Shown: one piece after another, positions 16,867 through 25,996 of the stretch
How positions within the stretch are numbered: the first letter of the stretch is position 1
Layout of the letters: each line of letters starts with the position of its first letter
DNA from: an uncultured Lachnospiraceae bacterium
GTDB lineage: Bacteria > Bacillota > Clostridia > Lachnospirales > Lachnospiraceae
Reading direction: 5' to 3'
Length of the DNA stretch: 64,000 bases
Assembly: GCA_949076555.1 (NCBI GenBank)
Contig: CARUOB010000002.1
Coordinates: 45,447-109,446, forward strand
Notes under the pieces: model-generated
Databases searched by the model: none
Seen by the model: the letters and a program-made list of their open reading frames with translations, nothing else
Told to the model about the DNA's origin: nothing
Translations under genes and position numbers: made by a program

Positions 16867-18249
16867 ATGGTAAAATATAAGATAGAAGAACTGGATTTTT
16901 TGTTTATATACGAACACAAGGTGCGGGAGCTGGAAAACCTGTGCCTGTTAAAATATGAGCTGGACCGCAGAGGGTATAAAGTAAAGATCATTCACATCGA
17001 GGATGCGGAAGCGCTGAAAGCGATGCGCCCGATTTATCATACGAAAGTGGTGGTAACGATGGCGTGTTACCAGAACAGCTCTATTGAATGGCATACGAAA
17101 AATTTTGTGAAGTTCGATAAGCTGATCGATATGCAGTGGGAAAATATCGTGTTTCCCATGGATGAGAAGGATGAAAAGGCGTATAAGAATTATTCCGGTG
17201 TCGCCAAGGAAGTTGTGCGTATTTCCTGGGGAGAAATGAACAGGAAGCGTATGCTGGAAGTGGCGAAGATGGACCCGAAAAAAGTAAAACTGATCGGCCA
17301 TGTGGGCATGGACTTTCTGCGGGAAGAACTGAGAGGTTACTACCGCTCCAGGGAAGACGTGCTAAAGACCTATGGGATTCCTGCGGACAAGAAAATTTTC
17401 CTTTTCATTTCCCCTTATTTTTCCGATCACCATACGGAAGACTATCTGGTTGAAATGTGCAAACGCTTCGGAGAGGGGTGGCGGTACTATTATCAGGACT
17501 GTATGCTTCCCTCAAAGAAGATTATTCTGGACTGGATGAGCCGCATCTGTGCGCAGCGGCCGGACGTAGTGTTCGTCTACAGACCGCATCCCGGGGAGGA
17601 GAGCGCGCAGGCGGAGGAAATGAAGAAAAATTATCCCAATTTTAAGGTGATCGGAGACCTTTCCGTGAAGCAGTGGATACTGATCAGCGATAAGATTTAT
17701 ACGGGCAACAGCTCCACCTTCGTGGAGGCATATTTCGGAAAAAAGATGTGTTACCTGCTCTTTCCCGTGGCGGTGCCTGCGGACTACGAGCTTGCATTTT
17801 TGAAAAATGCGGACAAAATATCCGAATACGGGGACTTTGAGAAGACGACCCACGACGATGACAGGCCGTTTCCGGTCAGCGAACAGTTGATTGACGAGGT
17901 GTATACGATTGACTGGGACAAACCCAGTTATGTGAAATTCGCGGATATGGCGGAGGAAGTGATAAGGAATCCCTACTATAATCTGACGAAAGAACAGTTG
18001 AAGGCGTACTATCATAAGATGGGACCGGCGGAGAAGCTGACGAAAGCATTGACGAAGATTACGCCCCTCTATAATGTATATTTGACCATGTTAGAAAGCG
18101 ACAGACCCAAATGGAGCTGGCTGGAAAAGAAACGTGCCGGGAGACGGAAACTGGAACGGATCGCGCATGAGTTTGAGAAGACCAGTGATAAGGAGATCGG
18201 GGCGATTATAGGAAAAATCGCGGGTCAACTGGAAACGAAGAAATCTTGA
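16867..18249 (+). CDS. Surface carbohydrate biosynthesis / polysialyltransferase-like GT-B protein
   Basis: A 460-residue protein. The middle has 'KLIGHVGMDFL', 'IFLFISPYFSDHH' and 'VVFVYRPHPGEES', and later 'IYTGNSSTFVEAYFGKK'. A PHPGE block followed by a GNSST block resembles the capsule/CDP-alcohol/ulosonate transferases and the surface carbohydrate biosynthesis family, in which the PHP histidine contacts a CMP-type donor. It is immediately followed by a cytidylyltransferase, an aldolase and a KdsC-like phosphatase, which supports use of a CMP-activated sugar acid. The donor is not known. The RBS GGAGGATCGGGAG is strong. Confidence 0.55.
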   Translation: MVKYKIEELDFLFIYEHKVRELENLCLLKYELDRRGYKVKIIHIEDAEALKAMRPIYHTKVVVTMACYQNSSIEWHTKNFVKFDKLIDMQWENIVFPMDEKDEKAYKNYSGVAKEVVRISWGEMNRKRMLEVAKMDPKKVKLIGHVGMDFLREELRGYYRSREDVLKTYGIPADKKIFLFISPYFSDHHTEDYLVEMCKRFGEGWRYYYQDCMLPSKKIILDWMSRICAQRPDVVFVYRPHPGEESAQAEEMKKNYPNFKVIGDLSVKQWILISDKIYTGNSSTFVEAYFGKKMCYLLFPVAVPADYELAFLKNADKISEYGDFEKTTHDDDRPFPVSEQLIDEVYTIDWDKPSYVKFADMAEEVIRNPYYNLTKEQLKAYYHKMGPAEKLTKALTKITPLYNVYLTMLESDRPKWSWLEKKRAGRRKLERIAHEFEKTSDKEIGAIIGKIAGQLETKKS

Positions 18250-18293
18250 GCGGGAAACAGGCAGTGAGAAAAATGGAAACGGAGGAAAAGGAC

Positions 18294-18974
18294 ATGAGTG
18301 ACAAAATTACAGCAGTAGTACCGGTGAAGGGAAACAGCACAAGGCTGCCCAACAAAAATATTTTACCGTTTGGAGATTCCAACTTATTGCAGCACAAAAT
18401 CGAACAGTTGAAACAGGTGAAGGGGCTTCACGAAATCATAGTATCTTCCGATTCCGATGAGATGCTTGCCATCGGGGAAAAATGCGGGGTTAAGGCCATT
18501 AAGAGGCCGGAGCAGTATGCGAATGAATCCGTGCCCTTCGGTATGTTTTTGGAGTATCTGTGCGACACGATCGAGGGGGATCATCTTCTCTACGCATGTG
18601 CCACATCGCCCTGTGTGGAGCCGTATCTGTATGAGAAGGCGATCAAAGTATATTTCGAGAAACTGAAAGAGGGATATGATTCCCTGATTACGGTTTCCCC
18701 TTATCAGACCTATTTGCTGGATGACAACGGGCCGCTCAACTTTAAGATGGGATTAGAGCATAAAAATTCGGAGCAGCTTCCCATGATGTATCATTTTACG
18801 AACGGTATCGACCTTGCGCCCACCGAGAAGGTGCGGGAGTGGCATTACAACTATGGCCCTAAATATTATCAGCTCGTCATCAACAAGCGCGAGGCGGCGG
18901 ATATCGACGACCTGTATGATTATGAGATGGCGAAGGCCCTGTATGCCATGAAAGATCCGAATCCGACGGTGTAA
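18294..18974 (+). CDS. NeuA/KdsB-like CMP-sugar cytidylyltransferase
   Basis: A 226-residue enzyme, read from ATG 18294, eight bases after GGAGG (earlier in-frame codons overlap the previous gene). It begins 'ITAVVPVKGNSTRLPNKN', the nucleotide-binding loop of acylneuraminate cytidylyltransferases in slightly altered form. 'IIVSSDSDEML' and 'RPEQYANES' follow in the usual places. The family activates sialic-, legionaminic- or Kdo-type acids with CTP. It sits directly before an aldolase and a KdsC-type phosphatase, giving a ulosonic-acid-like cassette that lacks a NeuB synthase. Confidence 0.8.
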   Translation: MSDKITAVVPVKGNSTRLPNKNILPFGDSNLLQHKIEQLKQVKGLHEIIVSSDSDEMLAIGEKCGVKAIKRPEQYANESVPFGMFLEYLCDTIEGDHLLYACATSPCVEPYLYEKAIKVYFEKLKEGYDSLITVSPYQTYLLDDNGPLNFKMGLEHKNSEQLPMMYHFTNGIDLAPTEKVREWHYNYGPKYYQLVINKREAADIDDLYDYEMAKALYAMKDPNPTV

Positions 18975-19047
18975 AACGGGATAGGAGATGGGGATACACA
19001 TATAGGGGATAGAGTTAGCAGAGGCCAAAAGGCAGGAAACGGAGCAT

Positions 19048-20649
19048 ATGTCAGATATTAAATTACTGGACTGTACCCTCCGCGACGGCGGGTACATCAA
19101 CGACTGGAAATTCGGAGAATATACGATAAAGGATGTGATGGCGAAGCTCATCGAGTCCGGGGTGGATTATATTGAAGTGGGATTTTTGCGCGACTGTGTC
19201 TATGAGCCGGACAAAGCCCTCTACAATAACTGCGCTGAAATCGCGCGTATTCTGCCGGAAAACCGGGGCAATACCAAATTCACGGCCATGTCGCTTCACA
19301 ACAAATACAGCATCGATAAGCTGGAGCCTTATGACGGGAAGACGATCGACGCGCTTCGCGTGACCTTTCACGACTACGACATCGATGAGGGGTTAGAATA
19401 TATCCGCAAGGTAAAAGAAAAGGGATACAAGGTGTTTGCGAACCCCATCAATATCATGGGTTATTCGGATCAAATGATATTGGGGCTTCTGCAAAAGATC
19501 AATGAGATACAGCCCTACGCTTTTTCCATAGTGGATACTTTTGGCTCCATGATGAAGGATGATTTACAGCGGATATATTCGCTGATTGAGCATAATCTGC
19601 GAAAAGATATCGTGATCGGCCTGCATCTCCATGAAAATCTTGCCTTGTCCTACTCCCTTGCGCAGGATTTTATCGGCATGAAGGCCAGCGGCAGGAATTG
19701 CGTAATCGACGCGTCCATGCTTGGCATGGGTCGCTCCCCGGGTAATCTCTGCATGGAACTGATCATGGATTACATGAATAAGCGCGAGTCCGGCCACTAC
19801 GATGTCAATCCCGTGCTGGACGGTATCGACGACCATATTGCGTGTCTGAAACAGATAGAGCCATGGGGCTATAACACGGCGTATTCCATTTCTGCGAAAT
19901 ATAATCTGCACCGCAATTACGCGGAATTTCTGTTGGACAAGGGAAGGCTGCGGGCGAAGCAGATCAACCAGATTCTAGGCAGCATCGAGGATCATAAGAA
20001 GACGGCTTATGACGAGGCGTATATAGAGGGACTGTATCAGGATTTTCAAAACAGAGCGGTTGATGATGCGCGGACGCTTAAGGAACTGGCCGGACGGCTG
20101 GCGGGTAGAAAGTGCCTGATTCTTGCGCCGGGGTCAAGTATTGTCGGGGAGAGGGAGAAGGTAACTTCCTATATAGAGGCGGAGAAGCCAGTGATTATCT
20201 CTGCCAACTTCGTGCCGGATACGTATCGTGCCGACTACGTTTTCTGCTGTAATGCCATGCGCTTTGAAATGATGCTCGGCCGAAAGGATATGCCGGAGCT
20301 TGTGATCACGTCAAACCTTCTGGAGATGTGCGCGGACGAAGGCGCGGGAGACCCAAAGTCCATGATTGTCAACTATACGGATCTGCGCTTTGACGAAATG
20401 GGATCGTCTGACAACAGCGTGATTATGCTGCTGCGGCTGCTTAAGAGACTGGAAGTATCCGATGTGGCGCTGGCAGGGTTTGACGGTTACAGGAAGGATA
20501 TGAAAGCGAACTATGTGGCGGACCATATGGCCAGTCAGCATACCAAAGGGGAAGAGGAAAATAAGAAAATCAGAGAGCGGATGGAGCAGATGGAGAAACA
20601 GATTAACATACGATATCTGACGAAGTCGCTGTATCAGAGGGAAGCATAA
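19048..20649 (+). CDS. DRE-TIM (HMGL-like) aldolase with C-terminal Rossmann-like domain, copy 1
   Basis: A 533-residue two-domain protein. Residues 1 to about 290 form an HMGL/4-hydroxy-2-oxovalerate-aldolase-type TIM barrel: 'LLDCTLRDGGYINDW' at the start carries the D-R-E motif (E in 'YIEVGF'), and 'GLHLHENLALS' carries metal-ligand histidines. From about residue 345 there is a second domain beginning 'KCLILAPGSSIVGE', resembling a DUF115/sialyltransferase-type Rossmann fold, with 'LAGFDGYRKDM' near the end. Barrels of this class make or break bonds to pyruvate enolates. Placed between a CMP-sugar synthetase and a KdsC-like phosphatase, it may take the place of NeuB. A paralogue lies at 33836-35446. 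Confidence 0.75.
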   Translation: MSDIKLLDCTLRDGGYINDWKFGEYTIKDVMAKLIESGVDYIEVGFLRDCVYEPDKALYNNCAEIARILPENRGNTKFTAMSLHNKYSIDKLEPYDGKTIDALRVTFHDYDIDEGLEYIRKVKEKGYKVFANPINIMGYSDQMILGLLQKINEIQPYAFSIVDTFGSMMKDDLQRIYSLIEHNLRKDIVIGLHLHENLALSYSLAQDFIGMKASGRNCVIDASMLGMGRSPGNLCMELIMDYMNKRESGHYDVNPVLDGIDDHIACLKQIEPWGYNTAYSISAKYNLHRNYAEFLLDKGRLRAKQINQILGSIEDHKKTAYDEAYIEGLYQDFQNRAVDDARTLKELAGRLAGRKCLILAPGSSIVGEREKVTSYIEAEKPVIISANFVPDTYRADYVFCCNAMRFEMMLGRKDMPELVITSNLLEMCADEGAGDPKSMIVNYTDLRFDEMGSSDNSVIMLLRLLKRLEVSDVALAGFDGYRKDMKANYVADHMASQHTKGEEENKKIRERMEQMEKQINIRYLTKSLYQREA

Positions 20650-20693
20650 GGACAAAGAAAGCGGCCATGCGTGTACGGGAAGGAATCGGAAAT

Positions 20694-21215
20694 ATGGGGG
20701 ACTGGCAAAGAATCAAATATCTGGTGATAGACGTGGACGGTACCATGACGGACGCGGGTGTTTACTATGATGAACATGGGAATGAATTAAAGAAATTTTC
20801 AACCAAGGATGGGGCGGGGTTTTTCGCCGCCCATCAGGCAGGAATTAAAATTCTGGTATTGACCGGCAGAGAGTGTGCGGCTACTACCCGCAGAATGACA
20901 GAAATGAAAGTGGATTATCTGGTGCAGAACTGCAAGGATAAAGTCGCGTATCTGAGACAGTTTATGGAGGAACACGGGATTGGCAGGGAAGAGATCGGGT
21001 ATCTCGGGGATGATCTGAACGATCTGCCGCCCATGCAGTTGTGCGGTTTTGTGGGATGCCCTGAGGATGCGTGTAAGGAAGTCAGGGAGCGGGCCGATTA
21101 TGTGTCGTCTGTCAGAGGCGGTTATGGGGCTATGAGGGATATCATAGAGTATATGTTCCGCGAGCGGGGAGAGTGGGAAAAGGTTACGGCGGAAATTTAC
21201 GGAATTGGGGTATAG
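20694..21215 (+). CDS. KdsC-like HAD phosphatase (ulosonate-phosphate phosphatase)
   Basis: A 173-residue HAD hydrolase. The start at ATG 20694 follows GGAAGGA; the longer frame adds nine poorly supported residues. It has 'VIDVDGTMTDAGVYY' (nucleophile Asp), 'LVLTGRE', 'NCKDKVAYL' (Lys) and 'YLGDDLNDLP' (metal Asp), the four HAD motifs without a cap domain. The size is that of KdsC/YrbI, which dephosphorylates Kdo-8-P; related enzymes serve nonulosonate pathways. It lies between the aldolase and a transferase. Confidence 0.85.
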   Translation: MGDWQRIKYLVIDVDGTMTDAGVYYDEHGNELKKFSTKDGAGFFAAHQAGIKILVLTGRECAATTRRMTEMKVDYLVQNCKDKVAYLRQFMEEHGIGREEIGYLGDDLNDLPPMQLCGFVGCPEDACKEVRERADYVSSVRGGYGAMRDIIEYMFRERGEWEKVTAEIYGIGV

Positions 21216-21237
21216 GAGAGCGGGAAGGAAACAGTTC

Positions 21238-22296
21238 ATGGGTATCATGGATTTATTGAAAAAGTCAGAAAAGCTGGTCTTCTGGAACCGATGCAGGCTG
21301 CACAGCGGCAAGACCGATTTCAGAAATATGGTGTTAAACGGATACCACAGCCCGGATTTTCTGGAGCTGCATCATTACGGGGATGCGTATCAGGGGCGTA
21401 TCGTTTACAATGCCACAGAGACAGGAAACGGTATTGGGTTTTTCGCGGAACTTGGCATGACGCTGATTAAGCTGCATTATGCGGATGACAGGGGACTGGT
21501 GCCGTACATCCATTGGGGAGAGAACTACGTCTATTATGAACCGGAAGGCATCCGCGGAGAGAAGAATGCCTTTTTGCACTATTTTAAGCCAGCGTCGGAG
21601 GTGGAGTCCATTGACTGTGCCGCTTACGTGCTGGATCAGGAAAGCTGGCACTGCAGTCAGGTGAAAGCGCTTTACGGCGCGGTCAGCTATGATGTGTCCC
21701 AAGCGTACATTGACGCTATGGCGAGGATGCTTCGGAAGTACATCAGATACAATGATGAGACGGAAAAATATCTGAAGGATGCGTATGAAAAGCTGCTGGG
21801 AGATAAAAAGACAATAGCGGTACATTACAGAGGTACCGATTTTAATAAAGGCTATAACAACCATCCCGTGCCGGTTCAGGTGGAGCAGGAAATGGAAAGA
21901 GTCAGGGAACTGCTTGATACGAAAGGGTATCAACAGGTATTTCTGGCAACGGATGAAAACGCCGTGGTGGAGAAATTCAGGCAGGAGTTTGGCGGACTGG
22001 TGAAGGTGTATGAAGATACTTACCGGGACGACGGCAGCGGCGAGTCTGTGGCATTTAGCAAATCTGATCGTGAACAGCATCACTATAAGCTGGGTCTCGA
22101 GGTTCTGCGGGATCAGTATACGCTGACACACTGTGAGGGAATCGTCTGCGGGTATTCCAATATTACTTTTATTGCGAGAGTGATGCGCAGGGCGTGGTTT
22201 GACGGGGAGTGGGAAGATTACTGCCTGATTGACAACGGACTGTATCACAACGGTAACAGCTTCAGCGAGAGTGAGAATGCCAGAAGACAGCGTTAA
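21238..22296 (+). CDS. Fucosyltransferase-like protein with HYRGTD motif (paralogue of 221-1207)
   Basis: A 352-residue protein, read from ATG 21238, eight bases after GGGAAGGA; the upstream TTG overlaps the phosphatase gene. 'IAVHYRGTDF' gives the HxRxTD-like donor-site motif of the GT23/NodZ fold. 'QQVFLATDENAV' and 'THCEGIVCGYSNIT' follow in the same order as in the gene at 221-1207. An acidic, highly charged stretch separates them. It probably transfers a fucose-like sugar from a nucleotide donor; the acceptor is unknown. Unlike its paralogue, it keeps the motif histidine. Confidence 0.62.
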   Translation: MGIMDLLKKSEKLVFWNRCRLHSGKTDFRNMVLNGYHSPDFLELHHYGDAYQGRIVYNATETGNGIGFFAELGMTLIKLHYADDRGLVPYIHWGENYVYYEPEGIRGEKNAFLHYFKPASEVESIDCAAYVLDQESWHCSQVKALYGAVSYDVSQAYIDAMARMLRKYIRYNDETEKYLKDAYEKLLGDKKTIAVHYRGTDFNKGYNNHPVPVQVEQEMERVRELLDTKGYQQVFLATDENAVVEKFRQEFGGLVKVYEDTYRDDGSGESVAFSKSDREQHHYKLGLEVLRDQYTLTHCEGIVCGYSNITFIARVMRRAWFDGEWEDYCLIDNGLYHNGNSFSESENARRQR

Positions 22297-22386
22297 AATG
22301 CGGTGTTCTTAAGGATGAGAAAAAGAAAGTATGAAAAGAACGTTTGTGTCTGGAAAGACATGAGGTGCAAGAATGAAAGGGCATAT

Positions 22387-23559
22387 ATGAAGATCATGTT
22401 TTTTGCGATTTCATATTGGCCGTCGCAGGACGGTGTGTCGCAGGTGACACAATATTTGGCGGAGGGATTGGCCGAAAAACATGAAGTCCGTGTGGTGGCA
22501 AGTCTGTCCGGCTTCAACAGGGGAGAAACGCATAAAAATGTGCGCATAGACCGTGTGAGAGCCAGACGAAACCGCTATTTTAGTTATCTTCAGGGAGAGA
22601 AGGCTCTGGCAAAAAAATATATTCTGGAATATCAGCCGGATATTTTGGTCGTTGTGAGTGTCCAAAGCTGGGGATACGATTGGTTTAAGAAAGAATTGGA
22701 CAAGCTGCCCGGGAAAAAGGTTTTATTGACACATGGAGCCTCTTGTCTGAAAGAATATAATGTTTGGAATCAGGTGAAAAAAATCCGTCCAAGAAGGCAG
22801 ATTGTGGCGGATCTGGTCAGAGTGGGCAACGAAAGGTATTGGAAGAAATATAAAGAGAAGCTTCCCGCGGATCTGGCACGGTTTGATCTGGTGGCATATC
22901 TGTTCCGGGGAGAGAAACTGTACAATTACATGCAGCAGGCTGGCCTAAAAAACGGTATGATTTTGGAAAATGCAGTGGAAAATGCCTTTTTTGAGAGAAA
23001 AGCCTTTGAAATTGACGAAGACAAAGAAGTGGTGTTTATCAACGTTTCCAATTATGAGAAACGAAAAGACCAAGCGAAACTTTTGCACGCCTATGCGGCG
23101 GCTGATCTTTCGCACAGCAGATTGGTGTTGATCGGTTCGGAAGAAAACGAATACTATCATGGTTTGCTTAGGATGAAGCAGGAGATTGAAAGCAAGGCGG
23201 ATTTTCAGGGTAAAATTGATATATGGGTGAGCATACCCAGAAGCAGAGTGCTGGAAATATACGGACAGGCGGACGTATATGTATCTGCCAGCAGTTGGGA
23301 AGCGATGTCGATTTCTCTTTGTGAAGCAGCAGCGGGCGGACTTTTGATTTTGTCCACAGACGTAGGACATGCCGCCCAGATTCCCGGCGTACAGTTGTTT
23401 CAAACACAGGAGGAGCTGACCAGGCTGATGAAGCGGGCGTGTGCGGATGCAGATATGCGCAGAGAGAACGGTATGCGGGCGAACGCTTATGCAGAAGAAA
23501 ATTACCGCATACAGAAGAAAGTAGATTTTTTGGAGGAGAAGATGCAGGCATTGCTTTAA
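22387..23559 (+). CDS. Glycosyltransferase family 4
   Basis: A 390-residue GT-B enzyme. The start at ATG 22387 follows GAAAGG by seven bases; 28 codons upstream are poorly supported. It begins 'KIMFFAISYWPSQDGVSQV', the acceptor loop of GT4 enzymes. The donor site is 'SASSWEAMSISLCEAAAGG', with the E-x7-E pair, followed by 'LILSTDVGHA'. The middle region is very basic. The gene is somewhat richer in A and T than its upstream neighbours. The sugar is unknown. Confidence 0.85.
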   Translation: MKIMFFAISYWPSQDGVSQVTQYLAEGLAEKHEVRVVASLSGFNRGETHKNVRIDRVRARRNRYFSYLQGEKALAKKYILEYQPDILVVVSVQSWGYDWFKKELDKLPGKKVLLTHGASCLKEYNVWNQVKKIRPRRQIVADLVRVGNERYWKKYKEKLPADLARFDLVAYLFRGEKLYNYMQQAGLKNGMILENAVENAFFERKAFEIDEDKEVVFINVSNYEKRKDQAKLLHAYAAADLSHSRLVLIGSEENEYYHGLLRMKQEIESKADFQGKIDIWVSIPRSRVLEIYGQADVYVSASSWEAMSISLCEAAAGGLLILSTDVGHAAQIPGVQLFQTQEELTRLMKRACADADMRRENGMRANAYAEENYRIQKKVDFLEEKMQALL

Positions 23560-23630
23560 GGGCTGTTTAGATAGTTTGGCAGGGCTGTGCCGGTATTTCG
23601 GAAAGGGAATAACGGATACGGGTAAATAAA

Positions 23631-24716
23631 ATGCGGGCAAGGATGAACGTATATCTGACGACGGGCAGAAAAAATTATAAGTACGCGTACGTCGCTATCA
23701 AATCGCTGTTTGAGGAGAACCAAAGTTCTGAAATATATTTGTATATCGTGTCGGAGGATCTGGAGGATTCGGACTTAACATATGAAAAGGAACTGGCGCG
23801 GAAATATGGCCATCACATTGTAATTTTGAGATTTGATGAGGAAGCAGCGGGCAGACATATCCGGTTCGGGCCAAATGACCACTGGGCGGTGGGAGCTATG
23901 TCCAGCTATTGGATGTTTCATGAATTGCTTCCGGAAGATGTGGACAGGATTATCGCGATTGAATCAGACACCGTCATTGTGGGTGATTTGTCGGAAATTT
24001 ATCATACTGAGTTTGAAGGAAATTATGCCATATGTCCGGGGCCAGAGCACAAGCCTGAAAATCACCGGAAATTTATGGAAAAGATCGGCGGAGACTGCCT
24101 GACGTTTGTGCTGTCAATGTATGATGTGCAGAAGATTAAAAGCGATTTTTCGCTGGAAGATATTCTGGAGACGGATGCCAAAATCAGAAGAACGGCCGGT
24201 AATTCTATGATGGAACTTACTTTTGGATTGCTGTTCAAAGGCCGGATCAAGTATATTCCGGCGCGAATTGCCTGCATAGACGAGAATGAGAGATATATGG
24301 AAGAATTGGGTTATGACTATGTGGCAGCGTGTGAGAAAACGGCGAAGATCATACATTTTTCTTCCTATGGGGATTACAGCAAACCGTGGAATCCCGTGTT
24401 CTTGGTTCCGGGGTACAGCGTGTGGTGGCGATATGCCGCAGACAGCCCATACTTTAAGGAATATATAGAACGCCAATGGCAGTTCTACAACAAAACGAGA
24501 ATGAAGCAGCAGGAGATTGCGAAAAATATTTCGTATAAAAATATACTGCTGTGCGCTATGGCGGTTATGACGCTGATTCTGATGGCGCTTTGTGTGATTG
24601 TGCGGTCGGATTGGACAGGGTGCTTTGCTGTGGCAGCGGCGGCAGGGGTTTCGCTGGGATTGTCCGTGCTATTCCGGAAAATCACCATAGCGTTTGGAAA
24701 GGCAAAAAATAAATGA
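23631..24716 (+). CDS. Glycosyltransferase family 8 with C-terminal membrane segments
   Basis: A 361-residue protein. The N-terminal about 270 residues form a GT8 domain: 'MNVYLTTGRKNYKYAYVAIKS', then 'DRIIAIESDTVIVGDLSEI' (the D-x-D block, here ESD) and 'KIIHFSSYGDYSKPW' with the late histidine. The last about 60 residues hold two hydrophobic helices, an unusual addition that would fix it to the membrane. ATG 23643 is an alternative start; neither start has a strong RBS. Its stop overlaps the ATG of the next gene by 4 bp, so the two are translationally coupled. Confidence 0.82.
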   Translation: MRARMNVYLTTGRKNYKYAYVAIKSLFEENQSSEIYLYIVSEDLEDSDLTYEKELARKYGHHIVILRFDEEAAGRHIRFGPNDHWAVGAMSSYWMFHELLPEDVDRIIAIESDTVIVGDLSEIYHTEFEGNYAICPGPEHKPENHRKFMEKIGGDCLTFVLSMYDVQKIKSDFSLEDILETDAKIRRTAGNSMMELTFGLLFKGRIKYIPARIACIDENERYMEELGYDYVAACEKTAKIIHFSSYGDYSKPWNPVFLVPGYSVWWRYAADSPYFKEYIERQWQFYNKTRMKQQEIAKNISYKNILLCAMAVMTLILMALCVIVRSDWTGCFAVAAAAGVSLGLSVLFRKITIAFGKAKNK

Positions 24717-25969
24717 CAAAGCTGATTTTGGCGACGGAGAGTTTTCCTTACGGGAGAGGGGAGAAAACTTTTATCCTGCCGGAGATAGAGAGACTGAGAC
24801 AGTACTATGATATCACGATCGTTTCCCATGCGAACGGCGAACAGGTGAAGGAAGGCTTGTGCTGCGAACTGCCGGAGGATGTCAAGGCAGTATGTATTGG
24901 AAGGCCCTGTCTGACTGCTTGGGATAAAGCAAAAGCCCTTGTATCCATTTTTCTGGATCGGGATGGAAGAACAGAACTAAGGGAGATTCTGAAAGGCGGA
25001 GCCAACAAGGGCGAAAGACTTTACCAGTCCCTCTCTTTTTATGCGCAGTCTCGGGTGGATCAGAGGAAATTGCGCCAAAGCCATATCCTGACTGCAAATG
25101 AACCGATGATTTATTATTCTTTTTGGTATACGTATTTTTGTTACAGCATGGTACGGGAAAAACGCAGGTATCCTGCGGTTCCTATCGTAACCAGAACACA
25201 TGGCGTTGACTTATATCACGAGAGAATACCCGGTGGGAGACAGCCGTTTAGGCATCAAATGGAGAAACACTTAGATGCGGTTCTTTTTGCCTGTGTGTAC
25301 GGGCAAAAATACTATAATTCCTATGTGAAGGATGAAGAGACATGCGACGATAAGATGCATGTGTGTAAACTGGGAACAGAGCGGCCGGGGCGGCAGATGC
25401 CGGCCGACGGGCGGGAACAGTGGGAACTTTTGAGCTGTTCTAACATGATTCCCCTGAAACGGATTCAACTGATTATTGACGGCCTTGCGCAGATTCAAGA
25501 GCTGAAACTCCACTGGACGCATATTGGGGACGGAGAGGTCATGCAGCAAATGCGTGAGCATGCCAAACGGATGCTCGGAGACAAAGACAACATACGATAT
25601 ACATTTGAAGGGTTTGTAGGAAATGTGCATGCGTATTATGAGCATAACCAGGTGGACTGCTTCATCACGACGTCAAAGACAGAGGGTGGATGCCCGGTAT
25701 CCATACAGGAAGCTATGTCTTATGGGATTCCGGTGATCGGAACCGATGTAGGAGGGATCACGGAAATGATTGCGGATAACGGCATTTTGCTTCCGGCAGA
25801 ACCGACAGCCGCGGAAATTGCAGGGGCGATACGAAAGATAATGACGCAGGAGAAGCAGGAACTACAGAAAATGAAGCGGGCTTCTTATCAGAAATGGGAG
25901 TCAGAATTTGATATTGATAAGTCTTTTCGGAAAGTACATGAAATCTTTGAAGATCTTGCTGTAGGATAA
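24713..25969 (+). CDS. Glycosyltransferase family 4
   Basis: A 418-residue GT-B enzyme overlapping the preceding gene by four bases. It opens 'LILATESFPYGRGEKTFILPEI', with 'RTHGVDLYHERIPGG' in the acceptor domain. The donor-binding block is 'SKTEGGCPVSIQEAMSYGIPV', with E-x7-E, then 'GTDVGGITEMI'. These are regular features of the retaining GT4 enzymes of capsule and exopolysaccharide loci. The specific sugar cannot be read. It is followed 27 bp downstream by the second ABC flippase. Confidence 0.87.
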   Translation: MTKLILATESFPYGRGEKTFILPEIERLRQYYDITIVSHANGEQVKEGLCCELPEDVKAVCIGRPCLTAWDKAKALVSIFLDRDGRTELREILKGGANKGERLYQSLSFYAQSRVDQRKLRQSHILTANEPMIYYSFWYTYFCYSMVREKRRYPAVPIVTRTHGVDLYHERIPGGRQPFRHQMEKHLDAVLFACVYGQKYYNSYVKDEETCDDKMHVCKLGTERPGRQMPADGREQWELLSCSNMIPLKRIQLIIDGLAQIQELKLHWTHIGDGEVMQQMREHAKRMLGDKDNIRYTFEGFVGNVHAYYEHNQVDCFITTSKTEGGCPVSIQEAMSYGIPVIGTDVGGITEMIADNGILLPAEPTAAEIAGAIRKIMTQEKQELQKMKRASYQKWESEFDIDKSFRKVHEIFEDLAVG

Positions 25970-25996
25970 AAGCGATAGTTCGGACAGGTAGGGACG

